64,000 bases of DNA from Parapristionchus giblindavisi (taxonomy: Eukaryota > Nematoda > Chromadorea > Rhabditida > Diplogasteridae). Location: the NCBI GenBank assembly GCA_943737045.1, contig CALSFV010000043.1:791971-855970 (forward strand). Direction: 5' to 3'. The notes under the pieces were generated by a model that worked only from the letters and a program-made list of their open reading frames with translations, searched no databases and was not told the origin of the DNA. Every line of letters begins with the position of its first letter. Position 1 is the first letter of the stretch. Below, piece by piece: positions 43,301 to 55,747 of this stretch. Both the position numbers and the translations under genes were made by a program.

Positions 43301-46129
43301 CTAGTCCAGATTCGACCAGGGAATCACTCAGAAGCAAGGGGCTAGCCCAGATTCGACCAGGGTATCACTCAGAAGCAAGGGGCTAGCCCAGATTCGACCA
43401 GGTTATAACTCAGAAGCAAGGGGCTAGCAAAGATTCGACCAGGGAATCACTCAGAAGCAAGGGGCTAGCCCAGATTCGACCAGGGAATCACTCAGAAGCA
43501 AGGGGCAAGCCCAGATTCGACCAGGGAATCACTCAGAAGCAAGGGGCTAGCCCAGATTCGACCAGGGAATCACTCAGAAGCAAGGGGCTAGCCCAGATTC
43601 GACCAGGGAATCACTCAGAAGCAAGGGGCTAGCCCAGATTCGACCAGGGAATCACTCAGAAGCAAGGGGCTAGCAAAAATTCGACCAGGGAATAACTCAG
43701 AAGCAAGGGGCTAGTCCAGATTCGACCAGGGAATCACTCAGAAGCAAGGGGCTAGCCCAGATTCGACCAGGGAATCACTCAGAAGCAAGGGGCTAGCCCA
43801 GATTCGACCAGCGAATCACTCAGAAGCAAGGTACTAGCCCAGATTCGACCAGGGAATCACTCAGAAGCAAGGGGCTAGCCCAGATTCGACCAGGGAATCA
43901 CTCAGAAGCAAGGGGCTAGCCCAAATTCGACCAGGGAATCACTCAGAAGCAAGGGGCTAGCAAAGATTCGACCAGGGAATCACTCAGAAGCAAGGGGCTA
44001 GCCCAGATTCGACCAGGGTATCACTCAGAAGCAAGGGGCTAGCCCAGATTCGACCAGGGTATCACTCAGAAGCAAGGGGCTAGCCCAGATTCGACCAGGT
44101 TATCACTCAGAAGCAAGGGGCTAGCAAAGATTCGACCAGGGAATCACTCAGAAGCAAGGGGCTAGCCCAGATTCGACCAGGGAATCACTCAGAAGCAAGG
44201 GGCTAGCCCAGATTCGACCAGGGAATCACTCAGAAGCAAAGGGCTAGCCCAGATTCGACCAGGGAATCACTCAGAAGCAAGGGGCTAGCCCAGATTCGAC
44301 CAGGGAATCACTCAGAAACAAGCGGCTAGCCCAGATTCGACCAGGGAATCACTCAGAAGCAAGGGGCTAGCCCAGATTCGACCAGGGAATCACTCAGAAG
44401 CAAGGGGCTAGCCCAGATTCGACCAGGGAATCACTCAGAAGCAAGGGGCTAGCAAAGATTCGACCAGGGAATCACTCAGAAGCAAGGGGCTAGTCCAGAT
44501 TCGACCAGGGAATCACTCAGAAGCAAGGGGCTAGCCCAGATTCGACCAGGGTATCACTCAGAAGCAAGGGGCTAGCCCAGATTCGACCAGGTTATCACTC
44601 AGAAGCAAGGGGCTAGCAAAGATTCGACCAGGGAATCACTCAGAAGCAAGGGGCTAGCCCAGATTCGACCAGGGAATCACTCAGAAGCAAGGGGCTAGCC
44701 CAGATTCGACCAGGGAATCACTCAGAAGCAAGGGGCTAGCCCAGATTCGACCAGGGAATCACTCAGAAGCAAGGGGCTAGCCCAGATTCGACCAGGGAAT
44801 CACTCAGAAGCAAGGGGCTAGCCCAGATTCGACCAGGGAATCACTCAGAAGCAAGGGGCTAGCAAAAATTCGACCAGGGAATAACTCAGAAGCAAGGGGC
44901 TAGTCCAGATTCGACCAGGGAATCACTCAGAAGCAAGGGGCTAGCCCAGATTCGACCAGGGAATCACTCAGAAGCAAGGGGCTAGCCCAGATTCGACCAG
45001 GGAATCACTCAGAAGCAAGGGGCTAGCCCAGATTCGACCAGGGAATCACTCAGAAGCAAGGGGCTAGCCCAGATTCGACCAGGGAATCACTCAGAAGCAA
45101 GGGGCTAGCAAAGATTCGACCAGGGAATCACTCAGAAGCAAGGGGCTAGTCCAGATTCGACCAGGGAATCACTCAGAAGCAAGGGGCTAGCCCAGATTCG
45201 ACCAGTGAATCACTCAGAAGCAAGGGGCTAGCCCAGATTCGACCAGGGAATCACTCAGAAGCAAGGGGCTAGCCCAGATTCGACCAGGGAATCACTCAGA
45301 AGCAAGGGGCTAGCCCAGATTCGACCAGGGAATCACTCAGAAGCAAGGGGCTAGCAAAGATTCGACCAGGGAATCACTCAGAAGCAAGGGGCTAGTCCAG
45401 ATTCGACCAGGGAATCACTCAGAAGCAAGGGGCTAGCCCAGATTCGACCAGGGTATCACTCAGAAGCAAGGGGCTAGCCCAGATTCGACCAGGTTATCAC
45501 TCAGAAGCAAGGGGCTAGCAAAGATTCGACCAGGGAATCACTCAGAAGCAAGGGGCTAGCCCAGATTCGACCAGGGAATCACTCAGAAGCAAGGGGCTAG
45601 CCCAGATTCGACCAGGGAATCACTCAGAAGCAAGGGGCTAGCCCAGATTCGACCAGGGAATCACTCAGAAGCAAGGGGCTAGCCCAGATTCGACCAGGGA
45701 ATCACTCAGAAGCAAGGGGCTAGCCCAGATTCGACCAGGGAATCACTCAGAAGCAAGGGGCTAGCCCAGATTCGACCAGGGAATCACTCAGAAGCAAGGG
45801 GCTAGCCCAGATTCGACCAGGGAATCACTCAGAAGCAAGGGGCTAGCAAAAATTCGACCAGGGAATAACTCAGAAGCAAGGGGCTAGTCCAGATTCGAAC
45901 AGGGAATCACTCAGAAGCAAGGGGCTAGCCCAGATTCGACCAGGGAATCACTCAGAAGCAAGGGGCTAGCCCAGATTCGACCAGCGAATCACTCAGAAGC
46001 AAGGGGCTAGCCCAGATTCGACCAGGGAATCACTCAGAAGCAAGGGGCTAGCCCAGATTCGACCAGGGAATCACTCAGAAGCAAGGGGCTAGCCCAGATT
46101 CGACCAGGGAATCACTCAGAAGCAAGGGG
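31375..46129. repeat. 41-bp satellite array, 360 monomers
   Basis: The monomer core is ttcgaccagggaatcactca followed by gaagcaaggggctag and a 3-6 base variable junction. The tcgacc word is at 31381 in the first monomer and at 46100 in the last, 14719 bp or exactly 359 x 41 apart, so there is no net length change. Variants include junctions ccc, caa and tcc, and core changes gggtat, ggttat, gcgaat, gtgaat and ggaataa. All frames contain stops; it is non-coding. No other sequence interrupts it. Confidence 0.98.
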
Positions 46130-46135
46130 AGTAGT

Positions 46136-46436
46136 ATAGAGCGCTTTGGAGACTAGTTTGCACTTTGTTTGCACTTTGGTTGCACTTTGTTTGTACTTTG
46201 TTTGCACTTTGTCAAAGGATGCCGACATCATAATTTGATTGACAGGTACAAGTGCACCTGAGATCAAAGGATGCCGACATTGACAAGTACATGTGTTAAC
46301 AAGTACAAATGACGTCATCAAAATAGTGCAAAGTACAAAAGTACAAAGTAGTCTCCAAAGCAAAAAAGCAATAAAAGTACAAAATAATAAAGTACAAAAT
46401 AATAAAGTACAAAATTCAAAGATCAAGTATCAACGA
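46136..46436. repeat. Satellite-proximal repeats (gcactttgttt and inverted ends)
   Basis: ctttggagacta near 46142 is inverted as agtctccaaag near 46352, bracketing tandem gcactttgtttg-type words and a direct repeat of caaaggatgccgacat (46215 and 46266). Part of this block (tgacgtcatcaaaatagtgc and following) recurs at ~47445-47560. No gene; the minus-strand frame here is just the repeat read as protein. Confidence 0.65.
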
Positions 46437-46860
46437 AAGTGAATAAATCGATTGAAGGCACAACAGCAACCAATATATTCACCCCAATCGATAAACTGAT
46501 CGAAAATAAACTGACCAGGAGCAACAGCACACACGACCGGACGCGGCAGACGATCAACTAATGAATGACTGTTTTGGGGGCGGAGCTTGCCTACTACACT
46601 CTCTACTTCTCTGCATCTCTATGCTCTCTCACTTTTACATAGTCTCTCATCACCCTTCTCCATCTCTGTGCTCTCTCTCGTTCGCACACTCTCTTCTCAA
46701 TTCTCTGCATCTCTGTACTCTCTCACTTTTACACACTCTATCACTTTTTACTATATTTCTCTGTTCTCTCTCACTTTCACACACACTATCTTCTCACTTC
46801 TCTCCATATCTGTAATCTCTCGCTTTTACACACACTCTCACCTACTCTTAACTATTTCAC

Positions 46861-47012
46861 AACAAATCAATTCAAAATGAACAAATCAATTCAAAATGAA
46901 CAAATCAATTCAAAATGAACAAATCAATTCAAAATGAACAAATCAATTCAAAATGAACAAATCAATTCAAAATGAACAAATCAATTCAAAATGAACAAAT
47001 CAATTCAAAATG
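46861..47012 (+). repeat. 19-bp tandem repeat, 8 copies
   Basis: aacaaatcaattcaaaatg is repeated eight times almost perfectly within the composite repeat region. No function is apparent. Confidence 0.92.
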
Positions 47013-48516
47013 ATCAAAGATCAACCAAAGTGAATAAATCAATTGAACGCCTCATAAGAATCAACCGATATATTCACCTCAATCGATAAATTGATCGATA
47101 ATAAACTGACCTGTAGCACACACACGACCGGACGCGGCAGACGACTGACTAATGAATGACTGTTTTGGGGGCGGAGCTTAGCTACTTCACTTCTCTGCAT
47201 CTCTCTGCTCTCTCACTTTCACACACTCTCTCCTCACATCTCTGCATCTCTGTGCTCTCTCACTTTCACACACTATCTCCCTCACTACTCTGCATCTCTG
47301 TACTCTCTCACTTTTACACACTCTCTCTCTCACTTTCACACACTCTCTCCCTAACTTCCCTGCATCTATGGGCTCTCTTACTTTTGCAGACTCTCTCGAT
47401 CATTTCTCTACTTCATGCCTACACGTGTTAACACATGTTTACAAATGACGTCATCAAAATAGTGCTATAAACCAAAGTACTAAAGTACAAAGTAGTCTCC
47501 AAAGCAAAAAGCAAGTGGGGAAGTAATAAGTTCAAAATAATAAAGTACAGAATAATAAAGTACAAAGATCAAGTATCAATCAGAGTGAATAGATCAATTG
47601 AAGGCATAAACAACAATAGATAGACTCACACCAATCGATAACATGATCAACAAGGAACTGACCTGGAGCAACAGCACACACGACCGGACAAGACAGACGA
47701 TCAACTAATGAATGACTGTTTTAGGGGCGAAGCTTACCCACTACACCTCTCTAATTCTCTGTACTCTCTCACTTTAACACACTATCTCACTTATTTCTCT
47801 ACTTCTCTGCGCTCTCTTACTTTTACCTACTATTTCACAACTAATCATTAAAAATCAAAGATCAAAGATCAACCAAGGTGAATAGATCAATTGAATGTCT
47901 CATAAGAATCAATAGATTATCACTCTCTAACATATTTCTCTAATTCTCTGCACTCTCGCACTCTCTCATACTCTTTCGCTCACTTCTCTACTTCTCGCCC
48001 CTCTATCCCTTTCACACACTCTCTCACATATTTCACGCTCTCTCATACTCTCTCGCTCACTTCTCTGCTTCTTTGTACTCTCTCACTTTCGCACACTCTC
48101 TGCCTAATTTCTCTGCATCTCAGTGCTCTCTCACTTTCACACACTATCTCACTTATTTCACACACTCTCTCCCTAACTTCTCTATTTCTCTGCACTCTCT
48201 TACTTTCACACACTCTCTCGCTCACTTCTCTACTTCTCTGCAATCTTTCACACACTCTCTCCTCTTTCACAACAAACAATAAATGGAATCATAATAATAA
48301 TCAAAGATCAATAATAATAATGAGATCAAGGATCAATCAAAGTGATAAGTTCAATTGAATACCTCATAAGAATCAATCGATAAAATCACCCCAATCGATA
48401 AATTGATTAACAAGGTACTGACCTTGATCACACTCGACTACAAGCGACTAACGACAAACTACTGAATGACTTTTTTGGGGCAGGGTATCTCCATATCTCT
48501 TTGCAATATCTACAAC

Positions 48517-48520
<4 letters not shown>

Positions 48521-48575
<55 letters not shown>
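48521..48575 (+). repeat. (CT)n microsatellite
   Basis: A near-pure CT dinucleotide run of about 50 bases, after the fourth composite block. Confidence 0.95.
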
Positions 48576-48578
<3 letters not shown>

Positions 48579-48884
48579 TCTCCTTATATTGCTTACAGCT
48601 CACCCCAGCCAATGTCATTAAAAAGGCAAGAGGAACAAGATGAAATTTAAATATATTAACAAGAATAATTAAAGATCACACAATATTCAAAGTGATAGAA
48701 TGAAGTAATAATCTCATTGATCAAATGATAACAGCTCTTCAATCTGTAGCATTTTGCAATCGGTAAACTAACCTCTGAGCAAGAGAGTAACAGCACTCAC
48801 AGCACCCATACAATTGATAGGCGACTATAGAATAACTGTTTTCATGCTAGAGCTTATTAATCTTCAGTATCTTTAATGGAATAT

Positions 48885-48955
48885 CACTGGCCTAGCAGTG
48901 ATCACCCGCAGGACTTCGTGTGCCTTGAATAACGGGTTGTACCTTTACCTTTTTT
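48885..48955 (+). repeat. SINE-like motif, copy 1
   Basis: tatcactggcctagcagtga, then gcaggacttcgtg, then gccttgaataacg, then a T-rich tail. It is shared with 56131-56200. The ctggcctagcagtg and gccttgaataac words are weakly A-box- and B-box-like, and the segment between can form an anticodon-arm-like stem. It may be a SINE head; evidence is modest. Confidence 0.45.
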
Positions 48956-49046
48956 TTATCTTTAATGAATTCTAGTCTCTCTCTCTCAGTAGAAGGTACC
49001 CCTTATCTTACTCTATAATCTCGATGATACTTTTCTGCTATCTCTC

Positions 49047-52000
49047 CATCGTTTTTACTTTCTATCCTCCATTTCCATAGTCTCTCTAACTCGATCACAA
49101 CAATAAGAAGAGAATAAAAAACGATTTATTCAGAAGAATTATTAGGGTGAAGTTTATTGATATCACATATTCATCACATCAAGACAACACATGCAATATA
49201 TGTTCCTCTCTCACAATAATCACTCTTACATTATATCTCATCTTAATTAACATGGCTTTAAATAATAATAGAATTGACACGACAACCAAATCATATGACC
49301 ATAGTTTCGCTTTATTTGAATTTCCTAATAATGAAAAGAACAAGCATCGATATAGTCCAGATCATCAAGATCATTAATGGGTATAAAGTCCATAAACAGG
49401 GATGCTTTGAAATAGATGATCTTCTCTCTCTCATACTGTTCAGAGTGATCACATATATATTCAACTTTCAACTATATTTTTAAAGTATTCGCACATTAGC
49501 AAATACTAACCGCTCTATACTTCTATTGCCATAGCTGGGAGTTCAATTCTCTGCCGGAACAAGGATTTTTATTGATTTTAACCATTTACTATACGAACGA
49601 TTAAAGATTGAGTTGAAATAGTGGACTTGAGTTATGTAAATAAAGTGAATAATGTAATTACTTTATATAAAATTAACGTGGAGTGTGTTCAGAAAAATTT
49701 ATAGGAAAATGTGACATTTATGACTGACATATACTATTATCTCAGGTTATCTTACATTGACTCTCTCTTTAGTTCATCATTGTTTTCTAACCGTAGGAAG
49801 ACAGTATTGTCAGCAAGAGTTATTTCTAGCCTAATATATACAATACATAATGATATTTGTTGTGAACTTCATTTTTTCAGAGCTATCATCTTGTGAAATC
49901 ATATCGTTTTTTGTTGATGCTTAAACAATTTGCATCTGATTAAAATATATTTATGTAATTTGTTCATAGAACTATCTCACATTGCTTAAAAGGGATCTCT
50001 TAAGCTCGGTTCAAAAGTTCTCACAAATAACATTGTACTTGTAGAAGACATGAGAGTCACTGAAGTCTTCTGTCAGTTTATTACACAAGTATTCATATTG
50101 AGGGACTTTACAAGTAGATAATATACTTGCAAATAAAGATGTGTAATAAAAATGAAACTCAGCTATGGGATTTTGACAACTGAAGACGAATGATAGGGTT
50201 TTCTCGTGATATGCACGACCTAATTAACTAAAATACCACGTTAAATACCACGTAAAAAACATTTTACTATTACTTTACGAACAGTCGCATGAATTTCGTT
50301 CTCTATACTTACGACTTATTTAGGACTCAATTATTTGAGATCAACATAAACATGTTTCAAAGAAGATCAATTTTATTCATAATATACCAAACGAAACTAC
50401 TCAACATAACAAATGAAGTGCAAGAAAGAACATAAAGAAGATATTTTATACGATTGACTTTCCCCCAACCCAAAGCAAAAGAATAAATTAAACTATCCAA
50501 CATTAAATCCCTGAACAATATTTGAATAGTGCTAAAAGAAGTCTGCTTAAGCATTAACACCAAAGACACTCTTGTGGTACGAGACGTTACTGTAATGTCT
50601 TAGAAATTAAGTGATAAGACGGATCTCGGTGATGGCCTTTATTTTACAATACATCATACGTCTGAAAGCACCAGTCTGCATAAGTCGTTTGTATTGATAA
50701 GTCTTTAGAGAGTGAAGAGCTTTTAATGTTTTCGGAAACTACCAATGATTAATATATGGATTGTCACTGGCAGGAAATTACCAGCTCTGTTCTTCTCTGC
50801 ATGAATAACACTACTGAATAAACTATGAGTGAAACTATTAGCAAACACCCCACAGATACTACAATGAATGACTTCATGTCATGAAATATGAAGAGATGCT
50901 CACAGCAGTTCCAAATTCCTTTTTTACAGCCCTTGAAATGAAAGCTGTTATGGTCGAACTTGGCAACACATGTCATCTCGTTGCCAATATAATATTTTAG
51001 GATACTTTAATACAAGCTTGTAAAGTATGCTACAGACAACCCAACAAAACTAATAAACATATCATTTGGAGCTTAAATATTGCTGCATTGTGGTATAAAT
51101 GAAAATTCTTATGAAATAATAGTGAGCATATCATGCTCATTTGAAAGGAACTGTACTGTCAATTTATATTGTACATGGCTAAGACAAACACTAGTATTAT
51201 CTTTAGCGTGAATTTTTCAGATAAGTGACAAAGTGAATTCAACAATGTAGCATTCAACAAACCAAGCGCTATCAACGCTTAAAAGTGCAATAGGTCTGTA
51301 CACGTTTATTTATCGCAACTATATTGTAGCGCTTTCGAAGCTGATCAACTAGACATTACAATAGACGATTCATATGTCAATGTTTAGATATTTAGATATA
51401 GAACAATGTCGTTTTCATTCGGAAGATAACAATACAATTTGGTAATTCCACTTAATGAAATCACATTCGATCTAAAAGAAAAGTCTTAACTAGAAATTGA
51501 CGATTTCACCGTGCACATTCTGTTGCTTTATAATATGAGCTGTTAATTGGTGGTTCACACACTTGAAAAAAAAATAAACGGAAATTTGCGCAATTCAAGC
51601 ACTATCTAAGGTGGAATAACTTCTTCTTACTACACATTATACTTGGAGTAAAATTACTCGAGTGGTCTCCGACACTCAGAGAATTATATTTTTTTCATAG
51701 TCACCACCAACCTCCACTCTGGCTTGTAGAGTGTGAGGTATGAATACAAATAAGTTATTATGGAGTGAATGTTAATGTGGAACATAAACAAATTTATGAA
51801 TGCTTTGAAAGAGAAATGCTTTATCAAAATCACAGGGCTAGCAGCGTACAATGAAATACGGTGAAACATCATGACCTATACCATTATAATGAGTAGAGGT
51901 GTGCAGGTGTCTTGATCCTGTGTGTAATGGGGTTATGTGCCTGTACACCTGATATCCAGGAAAATACCATTATTACTAAAGCCTCGAATATATGTAAATT

Positions 52001-55000
52001 GTATGGAGCTCATCTGTACAACGTAAAGAGATATTCCACCCAATGTCTTTCAAGAATACCACATGTCGCGATGTTGCATTGCATTGTGAATACTTACCTT
52101 TGTGAGTTCAAAATGAAACGCACCTCTTAATATGACACTTTAATAATTTATATATTTATTGTAAGGTTTGAGGCTGATCTTGGGTTGCGTACGTTTCTCA
52201 TTGTCAGTGCGCTGCTGAGTGGGGGAAGAGTCGCAGGGAAGGCTTCAAACGAAATAATAATATAGTTGGAATAATAGTTTAAAACAGGATTCTAAGTTCA
52301 CCTGGTATGAAAAGGGTATTTGTTGAACCTGTATAGATCAGAACACCGTAGGTCAGGAAATGGACCATTCCTAGTTCTTTATTCAGAGTGTCAAACTTAC
52401 AATTCAGGTGATCGACAGTAATAAAAAGGGCACAAATGCAGATGTTATGGCTTTATTACCAAAGATTAGAATATTACCAAATTTATTAGTATATATGTCC
52501 AATACATAGATATATTACATCAAATGACATACAAAAACTTGTACGTATTGACGTTGTTCTCATTTTATACATACATATTCCTACCTTGGAGATGTTTAGG
52601 ACGTCCAATAGATTCAATAGGTTGTGTATGTCCGGTGAAATTGCGTAACTTAGCGCATGAGGCCATGGACAAAGGTCGTAAGGAAAGGTTTCAATGAAAA
52701 TGATAGTTGAAAAACTGGTCGCTTATGAAATAGAGGTGTATTGAATAGGCATACAATACAGTAGATAAGGGGATGGACTAGTTGTGCTTCTTTATTCAGT
52801 GCGTGAAAACTAACAATATTGTATTTCGACAGGAATATATAAGTGCACAAATTCAAATGCAATTTCATTTGGAATGAACGAGAGAGTTGATACAGTGTTA
52901 TTCGTTAACTTACACTATCTCAAGGGGAATGACATCAAATGTTTTCACATTAAATCATCTAGAAATTAGACTTTCTAATGTCCTATCCATTCCTGCATAT
53001 GCTAATACTGGTCGCTCAATCATCACGGATACGATGTACCGTCAAAAGAGATATTTCCGTAAAAATCGACAATAATTGTTTTGAGGCCCTGGGTAAAGAT
53101 GTCCACTAGTTGATTAATGCAGGCTTAAGATCTTCCTCTCTATTAATTACCTGTTAGGTTCCTTCCTGGTAACAAATCTGTCTCTCTTAGACATGTATAC
53201 ATCATAGAGGACACATCAACATCATTCAATCTTTGTATAGCAATGAAAATTGTGTACAATGAGTAACACAATCATAAATGAACATTCCAGAAACATTAAA
53301 ACGTTGATCTTCTGAGAGCATATATGCAATTATTGCCATAACATGCGTCCTAGAATCATTTGGGATAATCAGTGTACATGATTTTACTGTGATTTTTTTC
53401 ACACTATCTAAAAGCCTTGTGCCATAAAGAATGAGATCCTTGAGTTTTCATGACTGATTCCCTTCACGAGACAAGAGAGACAAGTATGCAAATCGGACAT
53501 TCACTCTCTACACGCCTGAAAAGATGTTCTTTCAATACACATAGCAAGCTTCAAGCATATCAGGATTCAATATCTAATATATCTTTCGATTCTTGTGATG
53601 AACCTCTCTCATTCTATCCGAACAGTATTTTTACAAAAACACTCGAGGGTCTCCTCCATCTTTAAGAGCATCTTTATTTTCTGTTTCTTTATATTTATCT
53701 TTTATCTTTTATTTACATCTTTATCTTTAATATACTTAATTGTAAGGGAATATTTCCTTCCCAATAAATTATTTCCAATTAAAGACGACAATTTTTGGGA
53801 GTGCATGGAAGTATGAAACGACGTAATTATACGTTGAAATAAAAAATCGCATGATTTTAAAGCGATCTAAATGTAACTGTTGAATTATATATGGTGTAGT
53901 GTATCACGGATCAATTCACAGATTTTATGTAGATTGCATCGAACAATAATTAGAATAAAATTATTGAAACAATGGAGATGTTCCATGTTCTTATCTAACA
54001 TTGTAAAAAATGTTGACGACATATTGATCATATGTATATTCATCGACATGTTCAGCATGAACATGTGTGTAAATAAATAAATCCCAGAAAATTCTCGACA
54101 TGGATTGATCATACACATAAAAGCAACCATATCCTATTCGTAGAAATACTTGATGATCACATGTAAAATTCTCTGGATAGACAATTATAGTAATGTATGA
54201 GTTTTGACCGAACAACTTATTGTAGTCTAGCATTCATATTCTCAATATAAGGGTCCAAACAGAGGGGCCTTATCTATTTTATATTACATGCTATAAAGTA
54301 TTACTAGAGTACATTTGCATGATTTTATATACTGTACTTCACATTTACTAATGGTGTGATCTTTAATAGTATGATGCCATTGACATACTATTCAATTGAG
54401 CAAAGCCTATCGAATAGATGTACTTCCTATAGAAGGGTTAGAGTATCTCAATGACACCCGACTCAATCCTCATTATTTCATCGAAATTAGAGCAAGCGAT
54501 GGTCCATACATAATGTACTCAGAAACACTATTGATATTAATCGTGACTGTTTTTTAGCTAGGAATAGAGCTTTCCGGACACACACATAGCTAGTTCAAGA
54601 TTAAGGCACAAGCATATACACACTTTATTTATCGGTTTCACATGCGACTTTAACACAAGCGACACGTTCCCCTAACTTTCCACAGATTTTGCCTGAGTAT
54701 GGATAGATCTGATGAATGCTTATGGTAAAATGTGCCCTTGGTGAGCTAATACATGCAAATTCAACAAAGAATCGTTCAACAAAATAGAAATATCATTCAA
54801 TATGCTGATACAATGCTTATTCAGCAATACTTCATCCACAATTTAAAACCTTTCAATACGATTTTAGCTGTGCTATCTAATAGCAATTTGAAGATTCACA
54901 AATACGACATTTTTTCGATCAACAAGTCGATATGCACATCGTCACGATGTTATAACAACACTGAGACTAATGCTTTTACTGAAGCCCACACACCCTTCTC

Positions 55001-55747
55001 ATTAGTGTATTAGCCAAGACATTGGTGACCTACGCCTAGATTACGTCAAGAGCAGAATAGAACAACAAAATATTCAAGATTTATAGCGTATAAAGGATTG
55101 GACATACGTAGATTGCGTGTGCTGTGCAATTTTAAAATAATTTCATATGTCATCTTACGTTCCATGTTTAAACATATCTAATATATAATTAACGACACTA
55201 TTTGCGTCATTGAAGAGCGAAATGGAATTATTCTCTGTAATGCTCCAATTTTAGCATATGCTCACTGTTACCATTACATCTGCATGTTGTCTGACGTTTA
55301 TTCCAAATGATCATGCTGTAAATCATGTTGCGTACCCAACAACATTTACAAGTCTTTCGTTTGCTCATAAATATCGCATTTTATCAGGGATGTCTACAAA
55401 TTCGGTTTCAAAAGTGATGCCAACATGTTTCAAGGTACACATGACAATAGCTAGATCTCACATGTTTAACCGTCTATCTTCAGCCCACGGTATGATTTAC
55501 CTCACAGCCGAATGTGATTATGGTTTATTTTCGTCTCGATAAATGCACTCATAGCTCATATAGATGGATTTGTTCCAACTTCTTCGAGTTCTTCCAAACC
55601 TATTTACACTAATACTCGCCGTATGTGGCGTAATCGTACTACAGGAGGGATTCTTCTCTGCATTTCAAGCTTTCAGAAGAGTTCCATTGACTTCATAATA
55701 TTTAGAGGCGCGCCCCCTCTCATTTGAGAAGGACAACTAAAGAATCC
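49047..55747 (+). repeat. Giant palindrome, left arm
   Basis: Every position p in this arm pairs with 113047 - p in the right arm. Checked points are the window end (64000 with 49047), several interior segments and the inner edge (57300 with 55747); all keep the same sum, so there is no net indel. The arm is AT-rich. Only short, unrecognised frames occur, and none has a convincing start, domain or splice pattern. A decayed direct duplication seems present near 52200-52420 and 52640-52830. Confidence 0.96.

Larger units (their letters stand above)
46437..48855. repeat. Composite repeat: five ~150-bp blocks alternating with pyrimidine tracts
   Basis: A block running from gtgaataaatcgattgaagg to atgactgttttgggggcgg occurs at about 46437-46585, 47030-47180, 47580-47735 and 48330-48490, and in decayed form at 48690-48855. 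Blocks carry cacacgaccgga and aatcgataa words. The first four are followed by long C/T-rich DNA built from variants of ctctctcactttcacacact. Serine/leucine-rich frames here are artefacts of that composition. Confidence 0.8.

Noticed and set aside
31375..46129. CRISPR-like array
   Set aside because: The repeats are contiguous 41-bp monomers with no unique spacers, in a eukaryotic context. It is a satellite.
46561..48279. Serine/leucine-rich reading frames on the plus strand and arginine/glutamate-rich ones on the minus strand
   Set aside because: They are direct translations of C/T-rich repeats in all frames, with no conserved start or domain.
49500..49570. Possible tRNA gene in the palindrome arm
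   Set aside because: gggagttcaattctc resembles a T-arm, but no matching D-arm, acceptor stem or clear anticodon arm could be drawn. It is at best a decayed tRNA-like sequence.
49047..55747. Protein-coding genes in the palindrome arms (many 60-95 codon frames)
   Set aside because: All are short, lack recognisable domains, occur in several frames and match what AT-rich random DNA gives. Their duplication only reflects the palindrome.
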